In this document: piece by piece, positions 5,329-7,695 of the stretch | Position numbering within the stretch: the stretch's first letter is position 1 | Layout of the letters: the number at the start of each line of letters is the position of its first letter | Source: Syntrophorhabdus sp. | Lineage (GTDB): Bacteria; Desulfobacterota; BSN033; UBA1163 | Assembly: GCA_020724025.1 (NCBI GenBank) | Contig: DYHU01000183.1 | Location: 1-7,695, forward strand | Direction of reading: 5' to 3' | DNA: 7,695 nucleotides | Notes under the pieces: model-generated | What the model was told of the DNA's origin: nothing | Database searches by the model: none | Seen by the model: the letters and a program-made list of their open reading frames with translations, nothing else | Made by a program: the position numbers and the translations under genes

Positions 5329-7165
5329 TCGATTTTTTATTCCCATCCTCGTATTTTTCATTCTCAGCCCATTTCCGCAGCTTTCCTTTGCCTTTCGGAA
5401 TCTTGGCACACCGGTCAGGGAAGGAGTTTCCTGGGGGAGTTATGCCGGTCCAGGAAAAACCAGCAGGACAGACACGATCTACATTGTCCTCGGCCGGTAT
5501 AAGGAATCCGTCTCCCTTTTAGCCGTCCATCCCGATACCGGCGAGGTCCGTCAATTCAACGCTCCCCTTCCCAATGAAATGGGTTCCTGGGGATTTACGG
5601 TGGATCAGGAGAACCGGATCTATCTCGGAAGTTACTATCGGGCTCACCTCCTCCGTTTCGACCCGAAGACAGAGAAATGGGATGATCTCGGACGACCCGG
5701 AGGAGAGAGCGAGTCCTTCATCTGCGCTCTGACCACGGCGCCGGATGGAAAGATCTGGGGTGGAACGTTTCCCTCAGCCAAACTCTTCTCTTACGATCCG
5801 AAGACAGGTGAGACGAAGAATTTCGGCCGGATGGATGAAAAACAGTTCTACTGTTATCCGACTGCGGGTGGCGATGGGCTGATCTATTGTGCGATCCGGT
5901 TTGAGAAGACGGACATCGTTGTCTTTGACCCGGCAAAAGAGACCAGGGCGTCTCTCATCCCATTCGAGGAGCGAAAATCCGGCTGGCTCAGTCTGACGAG
6001 AGGAGAGGATGGAAAGGTCTATGCGAAGTTTCCATCGGGTAAATGGTTTCGCATCGAAGATGGAAAGAATCTCCTTGAAATTTCGGAGCCTGAGATCCCG
6101 TTTCCCCAAAGGGGCCTTCCGGACGGACGGGAGTTCCATGTCGTGGATACTCATATTCTCAAAATCCAAAACCCGGCTACGAAGGAGGAGAAGGAAGTTT
6201 CCCTCCGGCACGAGGCTTCCGGCGCTTTTCTCTTCGTGGTGGGTTCGGGCCCGGATGGCCGGATCTATGGAAGCAGTATGCTTCCCCTGAGGCTCTTTGT
6301 TTATGATCCGGCAGTTTCATCTCTCACCAATCTGGGGAAGGCCGCACATGCCGGAGGACAGGTCTATTCGATGGGATCGTATGATGGCAGGCTTTACCTC
6401 TGCTCCTATCCTGGAGCACAGCTTTCGGTCTATGATCCGAAAAGGCCGTTGAAATTCGGCGATGGTCAAGATGCCAATCCGAGAGACCTGGGCGCCATGG
6501 GCGAAGGGCAGGACCGGCCGAGGGCAATGGTTGCGGGCCCCCACGAAAAGATCTATATCGGAAGTTATCCTGACTATGGCCTTCATGGCGGTGCGATCAG
6601 CGTCTTTGATCCGAAGAAGAATGAGAAAAGGATCTATCGCCATATCATTCCGAATCAGAGCATTGCCTCCCTTACCTACCTCGAAAAACTTGATCTCATT
6701 GCCGGGGGAAGCTCGGTTCGGGGCGGAGGCGGGACACGGGCCATTGAAAAGGAGGCAAGGTTCGTCCTCTGGGATCCCAAAGAGGAGAGGAAGGTCTTCG
6801 AGATCGTACCTGTTCCTGAGGCAAGGACAATCCTTTCTCTTGCCGCCACTCCCGGCGGTCTGGTTTATGGGGTCACAGATAATGAGAAGGTCTTCGTCTT
6901 CGATCCGGAGAGGAGAGAGGTGAGAAAGGTTTTTGAACTCGGGTTGAAAAGACCGATCGAAGTCTCCCTTCAGATGGGGCCTGATGGGTTACTCTATGGG
7001 CTCACTCAGGAAGAGATCTTTTTTATCGAACCAGAGAAAGGCCAAGTCTTCCCTATGGCAAAGCCTCCTGTGCCGATCACATCGGGCATGGCCATTTCGG
7101 GCAGGAAGATCTATTTCGGCTCGCATGCCCACTTCTATGAGTTTGAAATCCCTTCCAATCCTTAA
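5318..7165 (+). CDS. Secreted beta-propeller protein (NHL/SMP-30/Vgb-like repeats), function unknown
   Basis: About 615 residues from the proposed TTG start. Residues 1-25 form a good signal peptide: a short n-region with one Arg, a hydrophobic core FFIPILVFFIL, and a cleavage site after SFA. The rest is a run of blade-like repeats of the form DGxIYxG...L..FDPxT. Aromatic-Asp-Pro motifs start at about 114, 159, 203, 329, 372, 430, 485 and 528, spaced 43-58 residues; the 126-residue gap equals three units, so two blades lack the motif. With the N- and C-terminal units I count about 13 blades, enough for two propellers of six or seven. The reading frame stays open back to an ATG at 5177, but that would add 47 residues encoded by the NYN gene's end and the repeat, ahead of the signal peptide, so I prefer 5318 (AGGGG is adjacent, oddly close). 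Expected in the periplasm or outside. No catalytic residues are recognisable. Confidence 0.8.
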   Translation: MGGFRFFIPILVFFILSPFPQLSFAFRNLGTPVREGVSWGSYAGPGKTSRTDTIYIVLGRYKESVSLLAVHPDTGEVRQFNAPLPNEMGSWGFTVDQENRIYLGSYYRAHLLRFDPKTEKWDDLGRPGGESESFICALTTAPDGKIWGGTFPSAKLFSYDPKTGETKNFGRMDEKQFYCYPTAGGDGLIYCAIRFEKTDIVVFDPAKETRASLIPFEERKSGWLSLTRGEDGKVYAKFPSGKWFRIEDGKNLLEISEPEIPFPQRGLPDGREFHVVDTHILKIQNPATKEEKEVSLRHEASGAFLFVVGSGPDGRIYGSSMLPLRLFVYDPAVSSLTNLGKAAHAGGQVYSMGSYDGRLYLCSYPGAQLSVYDPKRPLKFGDGQDANPRDLGAMGEGQDRPRAMVAGPHEKIYIGSYPDYGLHGGAISVFDPKKNEKRIYRHIIPNQSIASLTYLEKLDLIAGGSSVRGGGGTRAIEKEARFVLWDPKEERKVFEIVPVPEARTILSLAATPGGLVYGVTDNEKVFVFDPERREVRKVFELGLKRPIEVSLQMGPDGLLYGLTQEEIFFIEPEKGQVFPMAKPPVPITSGMAISGRKIYFGSHAHFYEFEIPSNP

Positions 7166-7198
7166 CCAATCCAAAGGCATTTTATTTTAATACATTAT

Positions 7199-7257
7199 TG
7201 TAGGGCATGATCCCCGATCATGCCTTTAAACGGTGCGTTCGGAGAACGCACCCTACA
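7199..7257. repeat. Cloverleaf-like (three-way junction) repeat with two perfect 9-bp hairpins
   Basis: GGCATGATC (7204-7212), a three-base loop, then GATCATGCC (7216-7224); and GGTGCGTTC (7232-7240), a three-base loop, then GAACGCACC (7244-7252). The two hairpins are joined by TTTAAAC (7225-7231) and enclosed by an outer stem TGTAG (7199-7203) with CTACA (7253-7257). This lies 34 bases after the propeller stop codon. It looks like a non-coding intergenic repeat; no T-run marks it as a terminator. Confidence 0.8.
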
Positions 7258-7435
7258 TTCCATGTAAATTCATTTATTTCGTTTGTATTAATTCCACCTG
7301 GCCGCATGAGCCACCCTCTGACGATGAAAATGGTCTATAGGTCAGGGTTAGGGTTAGGAGGCCCGTATCGTTTAGCGTCAATCGGTAAAAGTAACAAACA
7401 AAGAAAATGGGTTTACGGTGACGATGCTGGTATCG
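7258..7435. other. Non-coding stretch with scattered short repeats
   Basis: I find no convincing gene here. A reading frame crosses it (7207-7536) but encodes the translated repeats and resembles no protein I know. TGACGATG occurs at 7319-7326 and 7419-7426, exactly 100 bases apart. An imperfect inverted repeat joins CGTCAATCGGTAAA (7376-7389) to TTTACGGTGACG (7412-7423). A GGGTTAGGGTTAGG run lies at about 7345-7358. It could hold a structured RNA or decayed mobile DNA; nothing decides between them. Confidence 0.4.
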
Positions 7436-7468
7436 CCCGCCCCGGCCTATCGACAGGGCGGGCCGGGG
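7436..7468. repeat. GC-rich hairpin with two mutually exclusive pairings
   Basis: CCCGCCC (7436-7442) is the perfect complement of GGGCGGG (7456-7462), while the overlapping CCCCGGCC (7440-7447) is the perfect complement of GGCCGGGG (7461-7468). Only one stem can form at a time. It sits in the gene-free end of the window. Confidence 0.6.
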
Positions 7469-7537
7469 AAGCAAGTCGAGAAGACCCGACCACGGGAATC
7501 TCGAAAAACGAAGCTCGAGCATCCAGTTTCTATTAAC

Positions 7538-7580
7538 AAGCCTCCCTGCCTGCCGGCGGGCAGGCTTTACAAAAGGGAGG
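7538..7580. repeat. GCCTGCC/GGCAGGC hairpin inside an outer CCTCCC/GGGAGG stem
   Basis: GCCTGCC (7548-7554), a four-base GGCG loop and GGCAGGC (7559-7565) form a tight hairpin; CCTCCC (7541-7546) can close around it with GGGAGG (7575-7580). The 7-base inner arms are identical to those at 5261-5267 and 5289-5295, so this looks like a free-standing copy of the inner part of that element. Confidence 0.65.
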
Positions 7581-7619
7581 AATTCCCCCTCTTTGGCAAC
7601 CAGGGGTTAGGGGAGATTT
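7581..7619. repeat. C-rich/G-rich terminal inverted repeat element ('empty' copy)
   Basis: AATTCCCCCTCTTT at its left and AGGGGTTAGGGGAGATTT at its right correspond to the outer ends of the element at 5225-5328 (AATCCCCCCTC... and AGGGGTTGGGGGGATTT). Only about seven bases separate the halves here, against about 70 in the other copy. Confidence 0.55.
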
Positions 7620-7643
7620 TCAGAATAATATGTCTGCTTAATT

Positions 7644-7695
7644 ATGGACCCTTTAGCAAAAACTCTGAAGTTGTTCTTCCTGTTCTTTCAGGAGC
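7644..7695 (+). CDS. Possible start of a further gene, cut by the window end
   Basis: From ATG at 7644 the frame is open to the window end, giving MDPLAKTLKLFFLFFQE. No clear Shine-Dalgarno site precedes it and 17 residues are too few to assign a family. On the opposite strand a frame ending at 7653 (read from 7694) gives a short charged peptide tail, so a gene on the minus strand is an alternative. Very uncertain. Confidence 0.15.
   Translation, partial: MDPLAKTLKLFFLFFQE

Noticed and set aside
179..7165. Many frames of 60-150 codons on the minus strand and in other + frames (for example 5774-6211 and 428-733 on the minus strand)
   Set aside because: They lie inside well-supported genes on the + strand, and their products are Arg/Ser/Pro-rich shadow translations.
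7342..7358. Telomere-like TTAGGG repeats
   Set aside because: Only about two and a half units in a bacterial-type region; more likely part of the G-rich repeat family seen elsewhere in the window.
7207..7536. Open frame of 109 codons on the + strand after the propeller gene
   Set aside because: It runs through the cloverleaf repeat and the GC-rich hairpin, has no ribosome binding site and resembles no protein family I know; codon content looks non-coding.
7166..7695. CRISPR array, tRNA, known riboswitch or group II intron in the repeat-rich end
   Set aside because: Repeats are palindromic pairs, not regularly spaced direct repeats; no tRNA cloverleaf with CCA-type acceptor stem and no domain V-like hairpin could be found.

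Overview
This 7.7 kb chromosomal stretch carries seven genes, all on the + strand. Coding GC is moderate, roughly in the low-to-mid 50s percent by eye, and starts include ATG and probably TTG. The gaps between genes are unusually rich in palindromic foldback repeats. Gene styles (FecCD-type ABC importer, single-ACT threonine deaminase, HicAB, NYN-LOTUS protein) and the repeat style resemble uncultured Desulfobacterota- or Nitrospirota-like bacteria. That placement is inference; no marker gene here settles it.

Layout. A 155-bp foldback repeat (1-155) precedes a two-gene importer module: a FecCD/BtuC-family permease (179-1210) whose stop overlaps the start of its ATPase (1207-1992). The solute-binding protein is not in the window and probably lies upstream. 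After a short repeat-like spacer comes a PLP-dependent threonine ammonia-lyase with one C-terminal ACT domain (2101-3309), best started at a TTG with a strong ribosome binding site. An AT-rich gap leads into a hicA-hicB toxin-antitoxin pair (3471-4068), visibly lower in GC (about 40% and 44% by hand count) and so probably acquired. A 219-bp gap with a plausible sigma-70 promoter precedes an NYN-domain nuclease fused to an OST-HTH/LOTUS domain with a basic tail (4288-5226). A 104-bp nested palindrome (5225-5328) begins inside that gene's stop codon and ends just beyond the likely start of the next gene, a secreted beta-propeller protein (about 5318-7165) with roughly 13 blade-like repeats.

The last 530 bp (7166-7695) hold no convincing complete gene. 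They contain a cloverleaf-like element with two perfect 9-bp hairpins inside an outer stem (7199-7257), a GC-rich hairpin with two competing pairings (7436-7468), a GCCTGCC/GGCAGGC hairpin (7548-7565) and a C-rich/G-rich terminal-repeat element (7581-7619). The last looks like an 'empty' version of the element at 5225-5328.

The genes do not form one pathway. The importer pair is one transcription unit, threonine deaminase feeds 2-oxobutanoate toward isoleucine or catabolism, hicAB is a self-contained module, and the NYN-LOTUS and propeller genes are orphans. The parts most worth a second look are the intergenic palindromes, the HicAB control region and the NYN-LOTUS protein. I see no convincing evidence of a wholly new multi-gene system.
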